Source: JASGDN01 sp049841275
GTDB lineage: Bacteria; Chloroflexota; Chloroflexia; Thermomicrobiales; UBA6265
Direction of reading: 5' to 3'
Assembly: GCA_049841275.1 (NCBI GenBank)
Contig: JASGDN010000090.1
Coordinates: 5,463 to 69,462, forward strand
Length of the DNA: 64,000 nucleotides
Shown here: one piece after another, positions 34,879-44,258 of the stretch
Numbering within the stretch: the first letter of the stretch is position 1
How the letters are laid out: each line of letters opens with the position of its first letter
Notes under the pieces: model-generated
Databases searched by the model: none
The model's input: only the letters and a program-made list of their open reading frames with translations
Told to the model about the DNA's origin: nothing
Position numbers and translations under genes: made by a program

Positions 34879-36043
34879 CGGCGGCATTGGAGCCGGCTGC
34901 GCCGGGCGCTCGGGACGGCCGCACTCCTCGTTCTCACGGCGGGTATCATCCTGGCTGCCTATCTCACCTACCGCATCTCCTCCACCCTCTCGACCATGCA
35001 CGATGTCTCGACGCCACCTCCGGCGCTCGATGCGGGGTCCCTCGGGGACACGCCCGGGACGGCGGTCGACTCGGGGCCAGCCCTTACCGCCATCGCCACC
35101 TACGCGGCCTCGCCCAATCATCCACCCCTGCGGCACCACCCGCCGTGGTAGTACCGGACACCGTCCAGCTCTTCCTGCTGATGGGCGTCGATGCCCGGCC
35201 GGAGGAAGCCATCGACATCGGCGTGCGCCCGGACAGCCTCTCGGTCGCCGCCTACGACACCGCTACCAACTCTTGCCGCCTGCTCTCCATCCCCGCGATT
35301 CGCGGGTCGAGCTGCCGGGCTACGGGCTCTCCAAGATCAACCACGCGCTGGCGGTCGGGGGCATCCCCTACGAGAAGCTGGTGGTCGAGCAGTTCCTCGG
35401 CGTGAAGATCGATCACTACGCCCTGATCGATTTCTCCGGCATGGAGACGTTCATCGACAAGATCGGCGGCGTCGACATCGTCATCACCGACGATCCCTTC
35501 ACCATCGATGGGTACACCTTCAAGCCGGGGCCGATCCATCTCACCGGCAAGGAGGCCCTCGCCTACGCACGATACCGCTACGGCCCGGATGGCGACTTCG
35601 GCCGCATCCGCCGGCAGCATCAGGTCATCGCGGCCGCCATCGACAAGCTCTCGTCCTCGTCGGCGCCGTCGATGGCGAAGCTCGTTCCGGACACCCTGGA
35701 CTCGCTCGCGGCCCACGTCCGCACCGACCTGAGCGCCGGCCAGCTGACCGACCTCGGAACCGACATCATCGATCACTGCTCGGGTGGCAAGGCCCAGGAC
35801 GAGACCATTCAGGGCACGGTCGGCACGTTCCAGGATCCGCTGTTGAACATGGACCTCTCGTACGTGATCGTCGACGAAGCCGACCGCGACCGGAAAGTCC
35901 ACTGGCTGGTCACCGGCGAACCGCTTCAGGGGCAGCCAGCCGCAACCCCCAGCGCGACGCCAAGCGCGGTCCTGTCCGACCCCGTTGGGAAGACGCAACC
36001 GACCGCACGCCCGGCACACGCGATCGTGACGCTCAGTTGTTGA
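34681..36043 (+). pseudogene. Disrupted zinc-ribbon + LytR-CpsA-Psr (LCP) family gene
   Basis: LCP proteins ligate glycopolymers from lipid carriers to peptidoglycan. Three frames together give an intact layout: zinc ribbon (34681-34875), TGA at 34876, then RRALGTAALLVLTAGIILAAY (membrane helix) in the same frame; LFLLMGVDARPEE and LLSIP in the next frame; and from ~35296 RVELPGYGLSKINHALAVGG, IDKIGGVDIV and YARYRYGPDGDFGRIRRQ in the third. Both shifts equal loss of one base and fall at C runs (near 35113-35115 and 35291-35294). True inactivation or homopolymer sequencing error are both possible. Convergent with the next gene (11-nt overlap). Confidence 0.7.
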
Positions 36044-36797
36044 TGGGCATGGCCGGCGGGACGGGCGGCGTCCGGGTCGGGACCGTCTCCGTCGGCGATG
36101 GTGCTCTGGTTGGGGCCGGCGTCGGGGAGGGAACGGATGTCGGAGTAGGCGGAAGCGTCGGGCGGATGAGACCGACCTGTTCACCGACCAGCGGCGCCCG
36201 GCTATCTGCCGTTGCGCTCGCCGACGCGACCGGCGTTGGCGTCCGCGTCAGAACCGGCGAAGGGGTCTCCGTTGCAGCAGACGACGATGCCGCCGTCACC
36301 TGCGCCACCGGGGAGGACACCGGCTGCAGGGATGAAGGCGAGGGTGACGGAGTTCCCGCAGGAGACTCGGCAACCTGCACGGTGACCGGGGGTTCGTCAT
36401 CCTGAGCCCCGCCCCAATGGGCAAACGCATAGGCGCCTACAGAGCCTAGCGCAACCAGCCCGAGGAGAAGCCCTGTCACCGCCATCGGACGCTGGTACCA
36501 CCGCCGTTGATTACGCCTCGCCGGGCGGGAACGTCCCCGGGTTGCCCCCTCCTCACCGGGAAGCCCGCCGAGCGGGATGACGTCGGATCCCGACGCAGGC
36601 CGCTGAGAGGCCAGCACGACTTCCGTCTTGCCCCCGACGCGACGGCGGGTGACGGGAACGAGCTCGGGGAGCGCTTGTTCGGCAAGCCGTGCTCCACAGA
36701 GCTCGCAAAAACGGTCTGCGGGATTCAGCGAGATGGCGCCGCAGGATGGACATTGACGTGGAGCGGACTCCTCCCAGCCTGACGCTGTATCAGCCAT
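36033..36797 (-). CDS. Zinc-ribbon membrane protein with Pro/Ser/Thr-rich outer tail
   Basis: A 254-aa protein: two CxxC pairs (CPSCGAI, CELCGARL) at residues ~17-40, a basic cytoplasmic linker (RGRSRPARRNQRRWYQR), one membrane helix (MAVTGLLLGLVALGSVGAYAF) and a ~120-residue low-complexity extracellular region made of PTP, PSP and TPT repeats. The design mirrors the N-terminus of the adjacent broken LCP gene, but no enzymatic domain follows. It may be a wall-spanning stalk or sensor; no function is known. Confidence 0.65.
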   Translation of the reverse strand: MADTASGWEESAPRQCPSCGAISLNPADRFCELCGARLAEQALPELVPVTRRRVGGKTEVVLASQRPASGSDVIPLGGLPGEEGATRGRSRPARRNQRRWYQRPMAVTGLLLGLVALGSVGAYAFAHWGGAQDDEPPVTVQVAESPAGTPSPSPSSLQPVSSPVAQVTAASSSAATETPSPVLTRTPTPVASASATADSRAPLVGEQVGLIRPTLPPTPTSVPSPTPAPTRAPSPTETVPTRTPPVPPAMPINN

Positions 36798-36868
36798 CCC
36801 ACACCCCTACCCACGACGCGGCGTCACCAATCGAACGCTACCGGGAATCGTAACACTCAACCCTTGCC

Positions 36869-36882
36869 CCTGTACGTACAGG
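36869..36882. promoter_or_regulatory. 14-bp palindrome upstream of the zinc-ribbon membrane protein
   Basis: CCTGTACGTACAGG is perfectly symmetric and lies ~70 nt upstream of the start at 36797, where an operator would be expected. No regulator can be assigned. Confidence 0.35.
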
Positions 36883-36999
36883 TGAGCGCGGGAAAGGCCA
36901 CGCTCCACACCACTGAAGAAGCGTGACCTTTCCTCTGCGCAGGATAGTATGTCCGGACCATTTCCCGAAACCCGGACAGGCTTGGCGAACGCCGTGACC

Positions 37000-37251
37000 T
37001 CAGCGCAGCCGTGTCACCTTGATGGCCCGTCCAGCGTCAGCCCTGTCGATGCCGATCAGCATGTCCTCTTTCCGGGAGACCCGCGTGAATGATGCCTTGA
37101 TCGCCCGCAACGTCTCATCGGGAGCCGGCCAGACCTCGATCGACTCGCCCGGCCTCATCTCCCGCAACGTCTCGCGGGTGTCATCGTCGGTCGTGAACGG
37201 TTCCACAGGGCGAGGCGGCGCGTCGGCCGCGTCGATGATCGTGATTTTCAT
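37000..37251 (-). CDS. Small hypothetical protein, 83 aa
   Basis: An 83-aa acidic-to-basic soluble protein. It starts MKITIIDAADAPPRPVEPF, continues with DDTRETLREMRPGESIEVWPAPDE and ends with KASFTRVSRKEDMLIGIDRADAGRAIKVTRLR. The second half looks like a two-strand, one-helix domain. AGGA lies 8 nt before the ATG at 37251; the frame runs on to 37467 but that part is not protein-like. I do not recognise a family. It is divergent from the MFS gene, so the ~250-nt gap holds both promoters. Confidence 0.6.
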   Translation of the reverse strand: MKITIIDAADAPPRPVEPFTTDDDTRETLREMRPGESIEVWPAPDETLRAIKASFTRVSRKEDMLIGIDRADAGRAIKVTRLR

Positions 37252-37499
37252 CTGTCGTGTCCTCGGGGATAAAAGGAGAGCAGGTCGGCCCATGAACCAA
37301 GTCTCCTGAGCATGATACCAAAGAGGGTCGCTAGTGAAATCGTTTCCATGCACGGCCCGGACCTTACTCCCCCGGTCGATACCGGGCACGATGCACGTCT
37401 CCGTCTGCACGAGGCCTCCCTGAAAAAGAAGGCACCCTCTTAGCACTCTCCTATGATAGACTGCCAAATCGTGCGAGATGCCGGCGGGAGGATCGAATC

Positions 37500-38780
37500 A
37501 TGCAGAACCGGGCGGTGCCCCCAGCGGTCTGGCGGAATGCTGCGTTCCAGCGGATCTTCACAGCCCAGCTTCTCGCCGAGCTGGGCGCCCAGATCAGTTT
37601 TCTCGCCGTGCCCCTCGTCGCGAGCACGCTGCTCGGCGCGTCTCCCCTGCAGATGGGGATGCTTACCGCGACGAATGCACTCCCGCCGCTCCTCCTCGGA
37701 CTCCATGCCGGGGTCTTCATCGACCGCCGCCCCAAGCGGCCGATTCTGCTTGCCACGGATATCGCCCGCATGGCGCTGATCGGGGTCGCCCCTATCGCCT
37801 GGCTCGGCGGCTGGCTTTCCCTCAATGTGCTGATCGCCGTCTCGCTTGCCATCGGCGCCTGCTCACTGCTGTTCCAGATTGCGTATCAGGCCTTCCTCCC
37901 GACGATCCTCCCTCGCGATGTCCTGCTTCGTGCCAACAGCACACTCGAACTGTCCCGGACCGCCGCCGAGCTTGCCGGGCCGGGAATAAGCGGCTGGCTG
38001 ATCGGCCTCGTTTCCGCTCCGGGCGCGCTCCTGGCCAACGCCGCCACCTATCTGGGATCGGCGCTCGTCCTGAAGGGCTTGCCCTCGGACCCGGCTCCGG
38101 TTCCCTCACCTTCAACAACCAGCTCGCTGCGCCAGGACATCAGGGCCGGGATAACCGTCCTGCTCAACGATCCCGGTCTCCGCGCGATGACGATCGGTGG
38201 GGCGCTGCTCGAATTCTTCAACGCGATGATCGAGGCACTCTTGGTCCTCTTCGTCACCCGGACGCTTGGACTGCATCCCGCCACGATTGGCGTCATATTC
38301 ACGGTGGGCGGTCTGGGCTTCGCACTCGGTGCGTTCTTCCCCGACCGCATCGCCCGCACGGTCGGAGTCGGCAAGGCAACCATCCTCGCCCTCGCACTCG
38401 TGGGCCTGAGCGACCTGATCGTCCCGTTCGCGCACGGCCCGCTCGTGATAGTCGTCATCATGCTTGTCATCGCCCAGTTCGCATTCGGCGTCGGCCTCAT
38501 CATCTTCAAGGTCAACCGGGCAACCGTCCGCCAGGCGCTGGTTCCCATGGGACTCCAGGGGCGGGCGACGGCCACCATGCGCGTGGCATCGGCGAGCCTG
38601 ATCCCGATCGGCGCCCTGGCCGGAGGAATCGCCGGCGCCGGGTTGGGCCTTCGCGAAACGCTGGTCCTTGCCGCGCTCGGGGAACTTGGAGCCGTCGCCT
38701 GGCTCCTGCGAACGCCATTCAGCGGCATGACCCGCATCGACGACAACGCCGCCAACGCTGCTTCCAGTGCCGGAAACTGA
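37500..38780 (+). CDS. MFS transporter (exporter type)
   Basis: A 426-aa protein with 12 predicted helices. The start FQRIFTAQLLAELGAQISFLAVPLVA, the loop LHAGVFIDRRPKRPILLATDIARM (cytoplasmic 2-3 loop with basic motif) and the repeat after the central linker (RAMTIGGALLEFFNAMIEALLVLFVT) match MFS_3-type drug exporters such as enterobactin exporter/MdtH relatives. GGAGG lies 8 nt before the ATG. Substrate unknown. The next gene starts ~100 nt later on the same strand. Confidence 0.85.
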   Translation: MQNRAVPPAVWRNAAFQRIFTAQLLAELGAQISFLAVPLVASTLLGASPLQMGMLTATNALPPLLLGLHAGVFIDRRPKRPILLATDIARMALIGVAPIAWLGGWLSLNVLIAVSLAIGACSLLFQIAYQAFLPTILPRDVLLRANSTLELSRTAAELAGPGISGWLIGLVSAPGALLANAATYLGSALVLKGLPSDPAPVPSPSTTSSLRQDIRAGITVLLNDPGLRAMTIGGALLEFFNAMIEALLVLFVTRTLGLHPATIGVIFTVGGLGFALGAFFPDRIARTVGVGKATILALALVGLSDLIVPFAHGPLVIVVIMLVIAQFAFGVGLIIFKVNRATVRQALVPMGLQGRATATMRVASASLIPIGALAGGIAGAGLGLRETLVLAALGELGAVAWLLRTPFSGMTRIDDNAANAASSAGN

Positions 38781-38885
38781 TGCACGCGATGCCCACCACC
38801 GGTCGCCCATCCCGGAAGATCGTGGGATACTGCCCGGCGGGTGCCAGATCCGCCCAGACAGGATTGTGGAGCGCAGGGGGACCGG

Positions 38886-39728
38886 GTGAGTATCGAACTG
38901 TTTGTCGTCGTGATGTTCCTCTCGGCGATTGGCGCCGGCATGCTGGGGTCGCTCGTCGGACTCGGTGGGGGCATCCTCATCGTGCCGATCCTGACGATTG
39001 GCTTCGGGGTGGACATCCACCTCGCCATCGGCGCCAGCATCATCTCCGTCATCGCGACCTCCAGCGGGGCCGCCGCCGCCTTCGTCCGCGACCACATGAC
39101 CAATATCCGCGTGGCGATGCTGCTTGAACTCGCAACCTCGTTCGGCGCGGTCAGCGGTGCCATCGTCGCCGCCTGGATCAATCCGAAGATCCTCTTCTTC
39201 CTCTTCGGCGGCATCCTCCTCTTCTCCGTCTTCCCGATGATCAAGAAACTGGGCGAAGAGATTCCGAAGGGCGTCGTCAACGACGCGTGGGCCGACAAGC
39301 TGCGCCTGAACAGCTACTATCCCGACCGCAAGCATGGGATCGTCGCCTACAACGTGACGCGTGTGCCGCTCGGTTTCATCATGATGTACATCGCCGGCGT
39401 CGTCTCCGGCCTGCTCGGCATCGGCTCCGGCGCCCTGAAGGTGCTGGCGATGGACACTGCCATGCGCCTGCCGATCAAGGTCTCCAGCGCCACCAGCAAC
39501 TTCATGATCGGCGTCACCGCAGCGGCCAGCTCCGGCATCTACTTCTGGCGCGGCGACATCGTCCCGGAGATCGCCGCCCCGGTGGCGCTCGGCGTCCTCG
39601 CCGGGGCGACGCTCGGTGCGCGCCTGCTCGTCCGCTTCCGCAGCGAGACGATTCGCCGCATTTTCATCGTGGTCCTGGCGATCGTCGCCGTGCAGATGTT
39701 CCTGAAGGGTCTGGGGGTGGTCGCATGA
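38886..39728 (+). CDS. TauE/SafE family anion exporter
   Basis: A 280-aa membrane protein of the sulfite/organosulfonate exporter family. The repeated family motif appears as GMLGSLVGLGGGILIVPIL and GVVSGLLGIGSGALKVLAMD, followed in each half by helices with SATSNFMIGVTA. GTG 38886 starts right before the first helix. The four-base overlap with the DUF1634 gene (ATGA) shows coupling. Sulfite, sulfoacetate or other anions are possible cargo. Confidence 0.85.
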   Translation: MSIELFVVVMFLSAIGAGMLGSLVGLGGGILIVPILTIGFGVDIHLAIGASIISVIATSSGAAAAFVRDHMTNIRVAMLLELATSFGAVSGAIVAAWINPKILFFLFGGILLFSVFPMIKKLGEEIPKGVVNDAWADKLRLNSYYPDRKHGIVAYNVTRVPLGFIMMYIAGVVSGLLGIGSGALKVLAMDTAMRLPIKVSSATSNFMIGVTAAASSGIYFWRGDIVPEIAAPVALGVLAGATLGARLLVRFRSETIRRIFIVVLAIVAVQMFLKGLGVVA

Positions 39729-40159
39729 GTCAGCGTCAGTCAGTCTCGTCCGCCGCCCTGCCGAACGATCCGGAAGCGCAGGAGCAGCGTTCGATGGAAG
39801 TCTGGGTGAGCTACACCCTGCGCATCGGCGTGAGCATTGCCGCCATCGTGATCCTCCTCGGGATAATCCTCTACGTGATCCAGGGATCGTCGGGCGCCGG
39901 TCACCTCCAGTCGCTCGACAACCTGAAACCCGGCCAGAAGAACACGATCGACGTCAGCTGGTCGTCGATCGGGCGCGGCCTGAAGGACGGGCAATCCATC
40001 GCCGTCATCCAGGCTGGCTTGCTGATCCTGCTGCTGACGCCGGTGACGCGCGTCGCCCTGACGTTGCTGCTCTTCCTGCGCGACCGCGACCGCATCTTTG
40101 CGATCGTCACCGCCATTGTCCTGACGATCCTCCTGCTCGGCTTCTTCGGGATCGTGTAG
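39725..40159 (+). CDS. DUF1634 domain-containing membrane protein
   Basis: A 144-aa protein with three hydrophobic helices (IGVSIAAIVILLGIILYVI, SIAVIQAGLLILLLTPVTRVALTLLLF, IFAIVTAIVLTILLLGFFGIV). This layout, the T-P-V-x-R-V turn and the FLRDRDRIFA loop match DUF1634. The family is commonly found beside TauE/SafE genes, as here with a 4-nt overlap, and is likely a small partner subunit of that exporter; the latter is inference. Confidence 0.82.
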   Translation: MSQRQSVSSAALPNDPEAQEQRSMEVWVSYTLRIGVSIAAIVILLGIILYVIQGSSGAGHLQSLDNLKPGQKNTIDVSWSSIGRGLKDGQSIAVIQAGLLILLLTPVTRVALTLLLFLRDRDRIFAIVTAIVLTILLLGFFGIV

Positions 40160-40212
40160 CTGTCACTCCCCATTGCCAGCGCAAAACCGCATACCGCCAT
40201 GCAGGCATCAGG

Positions 40213-40240
40213 AAAATACGCGGATTGAAATGCGTATTTC
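40213..40240 (+). terminator. Hairpin terminator
   Basis: Arms AAATACGC / GCGTATTT with a 10-base loop lie about 50 nt after the DUF1634 stop; a TTTC follows the right arm. Confidence 0.5.
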
Positions 40241-40345
40241 TCCCCATACCCGAGACAGGAAGGCCGTCCCTATGCTGAAAGGACACCTTTGGCGACGGGA
40301 TCCCTTTGGCCGGCCCGCCGCAAGCCAGAAGCCCTGGAGGTCCTC

Positions 40346-41008
40346 ATGTCGCTGTCTCACGATCTGCAGGAGTTCACCGACCTCGTCGATCCACGCCACA
40401 CGATGCTGCTCGTCGTCGATGTCCAGCCCCTGTTCACGTCCATGCCGCTGCAACCGCCGCTGACCGATGTCCTCCCCGCCATCCGCAGCACGATCGACTC
40501 GTCTCGCGAGTTGGGGATCCCGCGGACCTTCATCCGCCATATCATCACGGAGGAAGGCCGCACCGATGTCTGGCAACGCCAGATCCCACCCGATCTCCTC
40601 ACACTGCTCGCTCCCAGCGCCCCAACGAGCGACTTCGATCCGTCATTCCTGCCCCAGCCCGGCGATCTCGTCATCGACAAGCCAACCTACAGCGCCTTCG
40701 TCCGGACCGATCTGGCCGACCTTCTGCGCGAACGTGGAATCCGGACCGTCGTCGCCGTCGGCCTCACCACCGACATCTGTGTCAGCAGTACCGTCCGCGA
40801 CGCCTTTCACCACGGGTTCCACACCGTGACGCTCTCCGACTGCACGGCGGAGCAGACCATGACCCGCCACGAGGCCGGGCTTGCGTCGCTGGCCGCCAAT
40901 TTCGGCGAGGTCCGTACCTCCGTCGAGGTCATCGCGGCATGGCATTCGACGCATCGAGATCGTAGTTCCATCCTGGGTCGCGAGATGTCCAAGCCTCGAC
41001 TCTCTTGA
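40346..41008 (+). CDS. Isochorismatase-family cysteine hydrolase
   Basis: A 220-aa hydrolase with the full triad: Asp25 (LLVVDVQPLF), Lys112 (VIDKPTYSAF) and Cys145 (GLTTDICVSSTVRDAFHHGF). GGAGG lies 5 nt before the ATG. It is longer than the copy at 9853 and not a close relative of it. The insertion around residues 70-105 (QRQIPPDLL, SAPTSDFDPSF) is a feature of amidohydrolases of the YcaC/RutB-like groups, but the substrate stays open. Last plus-strand gene before a degraded region. Confidence 0.82.
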   Translation: MSLSHDLQEFTDLVDPRHTMLLVVDVQPLFTSMPLQPPLTDVLPAIRSTIDSSRELGIPRTFIRHIITEEGRTDVWQRQIPPDLLTLLAPSAPTSDFDPSFLPQPGDLVIDKPTYSAFVRTDLADLLRERGIRTVVAVGLTTDICVSSTVRDAFHHGFHTVTLSDCTAEQTMTRHEAGLASLAANFGEVRTSVEVIAAWHSTHRDRSSILGREMSKPRLS

Positions 41009-41137
41009 GGACATTGGCGGTCGTGTGTATCCGGACCGACACGCATGGCCGCGATTTGACCGCGATTCACGGCGACGATGAGCGCGCCGACCGCCTCGAT
41101 CTCCCCAATGCCCCACGCGGCCATGCCGTTGCCCTGA

Positions 41138-41717
41138 TCAGTCCGCCTCGTCCCTCACGCCCAGGTGGGGACCAGACCGTTCGCCGTCACTCCAGACCAG
41201 GTCCTTCGGAAACGTGAACGTCACCTGGGTCCCGTCCTTTGCCAGCAATCCGTTCTCGACCGAGGGCACCTCTTCGATCAGGTTTGGGATCAACGTGCCG
41301 TCTGGCAGGATGTACATCAGCGGCTCGATCACCGGTGCGGCGGCGATCCAGTCCGCAGTCGATCGCGCGCTGTACGTGGCGGCACCGACCGGGGCACTCG
41401 CGACGAGAATCCGGAGTTCTTTCCCCACTCCTTGCGCTGGCAGAGGGCCACAAAGACACTCGCCGCACTGCACTCGCGACGAGAATCCGGAGTTCTTTCC
41501 CCACTCCTCTGACCTGGCGCTGGGTGCCGGCGTCCGGAGCTTGCCCACCTGTTGCCGCCGCCAGGACATGGGCAGCCGGACCCGATGCCGAGCCAAGGGA
41601 CAGGATGCCGGGCAGCACTACCCCGGCCGCAAGGCCATGCCTGACCAGCGCCCGCCGGGAAAACGAATACGCATCCAGCCAGTTCGGACCGAAAGAGCTG
41701 GGACCATGCGATTTCAT
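41138..41717 (-). pseudogene. Remnant of a Tat-exported solute-binding protein (SBP family 5 type)
   Basis: The ATG at 41717 opens a twin-arginine-like signal (FSRRALVRHGLAAGVVLPGIL) leading to an Ala-rich cleavage region and then GVGKELRILVAS. A 39-bp duplication with 76-bp period (41394-41508) shifts the frame. The continuation appears in another frame as GVGKELRILVASAPVGAATY, PVIEPLMYILPDGTLIPNL and VTFTFPKDLVWSDGE, typical of peptide-binding SBPs. It stops near 41165, so more than three quarters of the usual ~550 residues are missing. No transporter permeases remain nearby. Confidence 0.7.
41394..41508. repeat. 39-bp perfect direct repeat, 37 bp apart
   Basis: Copies at 41394-41432 and 41470-41508 are identical, starting GCACTCGCGACGAG and ending CTTTCCCCACTCCT. 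The 76-bp period is not a multiple of three and breaks the solute-binding protein frame. It is best read as a local tandem duplication. Confidence 0.8.
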
Positions 41718-41924
41718 ACGGGATATACTCCCTCGTACGGAGATGGATCGGACGCACCGTTGGCGAAGCCCGCCGCTGTCCCTCCATCCTCGCCTTCCCG
41801 AAACACCCGGTCATTCGGCAATCGACGTAATCACGCGCAAATCCGTCCAGGCCGGCTACGTCAATCGCCGTATCGAGCCTGTCCGCGTCGTCGCACCGTC
41901 CTTCGCTTCTGCCGGAGTCTGACG
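41718..41924. other. Divergent intergenic region
   Basis: About 200 bases between the solute-binding protein remnant and the LuxR-type regulator. It likely contains the regulator's promoter; no motif was assigned. Confidence 0.3.
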
Positions 41925-44243
41925 ATGGGTCTGTCGCTCCCCGACCTGCCATCCTCCGATCCATCTTCACGCCTCCCCCGCCCGCTCTCAGGCTTTGTCG
42001 GACGGGATCGGGACATCGCGACCCTCGCGGCATTGCTCACGGATATCCGGACCCGGCTCCTCACGATCACCGGCCCTGGCGGCATCGGCAAGACCCGCCT
42101 CGCCCTCGAATGCGCGGAGACCCTGGGCGATGCCTTCCCCGGCGGCATCGTCTTCGTGTCGCTCGCCCCGGTCAACGATCCTGCCCTCGTCCCCGCCGCC
42201 ATCGCCCAGGCATTCCACCTCGAACCCCGATCCGATGTCGCCGCCACCGATGCCCTTCATGCCGCGATCGAGCATCAGCCGCTCCTCCTCGTGCTCGACA
42301 ACTGCGAACATCTGATGCCGGCCGCGCTTCTCTTCGCCGACCTGCTCCTGGCACACCCCTCCCTGACCATCCTCGCCACCAGCCGCACGCGCCTCGACCT
42401 CAGCGGCGAGTACGTCTTCACCCTCGACCCCCTTTTCGCCGACGATGCGCGAGCCCTCTTCCTCAGCCGGGCGGCGGCGTCCACGTCGCGTCAGGTTCGC
42501 ACCGACGACCCGGCGATGATCGACGCCATCTGCACCCGGCTCGACCGCATCCCCCTCGCGATCGAACTCGCCGCCGCCCGCACCGCCACCCTTCCTCCCG
42601 CGGCCCTGCTCGAACGGCTCACGCATCCCCTGAGCCTGCTCCGCAATGGCCCGCGCGATCTCCCCCCCCGCCAGCAGACGATGCGCGACACCATCGCCTG
42701 GAGCTACGACCTGCTCGACGAGGCACAACGAGCAGCCTTCCGCCGGCTCTCGGTCTTCACAGGCGGCTTTACCCTGGAAGGAGCCCAGGCCGTGTTGGGC
42801 GGCGAATCGGATGCGCTCGACGTGATCGAGTTTTTGGTGGACAGCAGCTTCGTCGTACCGATGGCAAGCGAGTCCGGCCAACCCCGCTTCACGATGCTGG
42901 AATCGATCCGCCAGTTCGGGGTGGAATTGCTGGCCGCCACCGGCGACGGCGATGCCGTCCGCGCCGCCCATGCCGACTGGCTGATTCGCCTCACGGAAAG
43001 CGTCATTCCCCTCTACGATGGACCGCAGGTCTACACTGCGCTCGCCACGGTCACGGACGAGATGAGCAACGTCCGATCCGCCCTCACCTGGACCCTCGGC
43101 CGAGACGATGGCGAACGGGCCAACCGCCTGGCCGGAAACGTCTGGCGGGTCTGGGCGCGCGGCGAAGCCCGTTGGCTCTCCGGCCATCCCTGGCGGGACC
43201 TGTGGATGGAAGGCAGCGACTGGACCGAACGCGCCCTTGCCCTGCGCGATGGCGTTCCCCTGCCCCACCTCGTCGAATCCCTGATCGGGATCGGCCAGTT
43301 GCTCACCACCCTCGGTGAAGCCGACCGCGCCGCGCCGTATGCCGAGGAACTCCTCGCCCGGTCACGCACCGAGGGGCATTACTACGGGGAATACTGGGCT
43401 CACCTCACCCTGGCCGAAATCGCGCGCCAACGCGACGACCGCTCCCTGGCCATGCAGGAGGCGCACGCGGCGCTGGAGATGGCGCCGAGGGTCCGGAATC
43501 CCGGGAACCAGCTCGCGGGAGCCGAGATCGCCCTGGGCCAACTCCACCTGCTGTGGGGAAGCCCCACCGCCGCCGAACCGCATCTGGCTGCCGCCCTGGT
43601 CGCCGGACGTGAAAGCCAGAACTCTCGGCATATCGCGGTGGCGGCCTTCCTGCTCGGCCAGGCCTATATCCTGCTGGATCAACCCGAACCCGCCATCGCC
43701 CACGCGCTCCTCGTCTTCCAGCACGTGGAAGCCCTCCACGACTACGCCCATTTCCAGGGCCCGACGCTGACCATTGCGCGGGCCGCCCTGCGCATCGGAC
43801 ATCCCCGCCTGGCCGTTCGGCTCTGTGCCTACGCGGCGACCCTGCCCCATCAATACACCTCGGTGGATATCGACGAACCGTTGCTGGCGCCATTCCACGC
43901 ACAATTGCCCGAGCCCGCCTTTTCGCAGGAATGGGGCACGGGCTCGCACCTCTCCCTCGACGAGGTGAAGGCAATCGCCGAACGGCTCCTCGACACGCCC
44001 GATCGCGAGATGGACAACGATGCTGCCGAGCAGCCGGCTCCGGCTGCGCAGTCGATCCTCTCGCCGCGCGAAGTCGATGTCGCACGCCTGCTGGTGGCGG
44101 GGCACACGAACCGGGAGATCGCTGGAACGCTCTTCATCAGTGTCCGCACGGCGGAGAAGCACGTGCTCAACATCATGGGCAAACTGGGGGTCAGCTCGCG
44201 GACGGAGATCGTCGCGTGGGCGGTCCGTCACGGGATCGGATAG
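41925..44243 (+). CDS. Large LuxR-family regulator with NB-ARC-type ATPase and TPR-like region
   Basis: A 772-aa STAND-type regulator. The N-terminal ATPase shows GFVGRDRDIATLAAL, Walker A GPGGIGKTRLALE, Walker B LLLVLDNCEHL and the sensor ILATSRTRLDL and LPLAIELAAAR (GLPL-like). A helical TPR-like middle (residues ~330-680) follows. The C-terminal LuxR helix-turn-helix is LSPREVDVARLLVAGHTNREIAG, RTAEKHVLNIMGKLG. The ATG at 41925 has GGAG 7 nt upstream; the longer frame upstream overlaps the remnant and is not coding. Its signal and targets are unknown. Confidence 0.88.
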   Translation: MGLSLPDLPSSDPSSRLPRPLSGFVGRDRDIATLAALLTDIRTRLLTITGPGGIGKTRLALECAETLGDAFPGGIVFVSLAPVNDPALVPAAIAQAFHLEPRSDVAATDALHAAIEHQPLLLVLDNCEHLMPAALLFADLLLAHPSLTILATSRTRLDLSGEYVFTLDPLFADDARALFLSRAAASTSRQVRTDDPAMIDAICTRLDRIPLAIELAAARTATLPPAALLERLTHPLSLLRNGPRDLPPRQQTMRDTIAWSYDLLDEAQRAAFRRLSVFTGGFTLEGAQAVLGGESDALDVIEFLVDSSFVVPMASESGQPRFTMLESIRQFGVELLAATGDGDAVRAAHADWLIRLTESVIPLYDGPQVYTALATVTDEMSNVRSALTWTLGRDDGERANRLAGNVWRVWARGEARWLSGHPWRDLWMEGSDWTERALALRDGVPLPHLVESLIGIGQLLTTLGEADRAAPYAEELLARSRTEGHYYGEYWAHLTLAEIARQRDDRSLAMQEAHAALEMAPRVRNPGNQLAGAEIALGQLHLLWGSPTAAEPHLAAALVAGRESQNSRHIAVAAFLLGQAYILLDQPEPAIAHALLVFQHVEALHDYAHFQGPTLTIARAALRIGHPRLAVRLCAYAATLPHQYTSVDIDEPLLAPFHAQLPEPAFSQEWGTGSHLSLDEVKAIAERLLDTPDREMDNDAAEQPAPAAQSILSPREVDVARLLVAGHTNREIAGTLFISVRTAEKHVLNIMGKLGVSSRTEIVAWAVRHGIG

Positions 44244-44258
44244 CGGCATCGAGGCCGG

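Noticed and set aside
41394..41508. 39-bp repeats with a 37-bp interval as a CRISPR array
   Set aside because: Only two copies, no internal stem, and the repeat codes part of the solute-binding protein remnant; a local duplication explains it.
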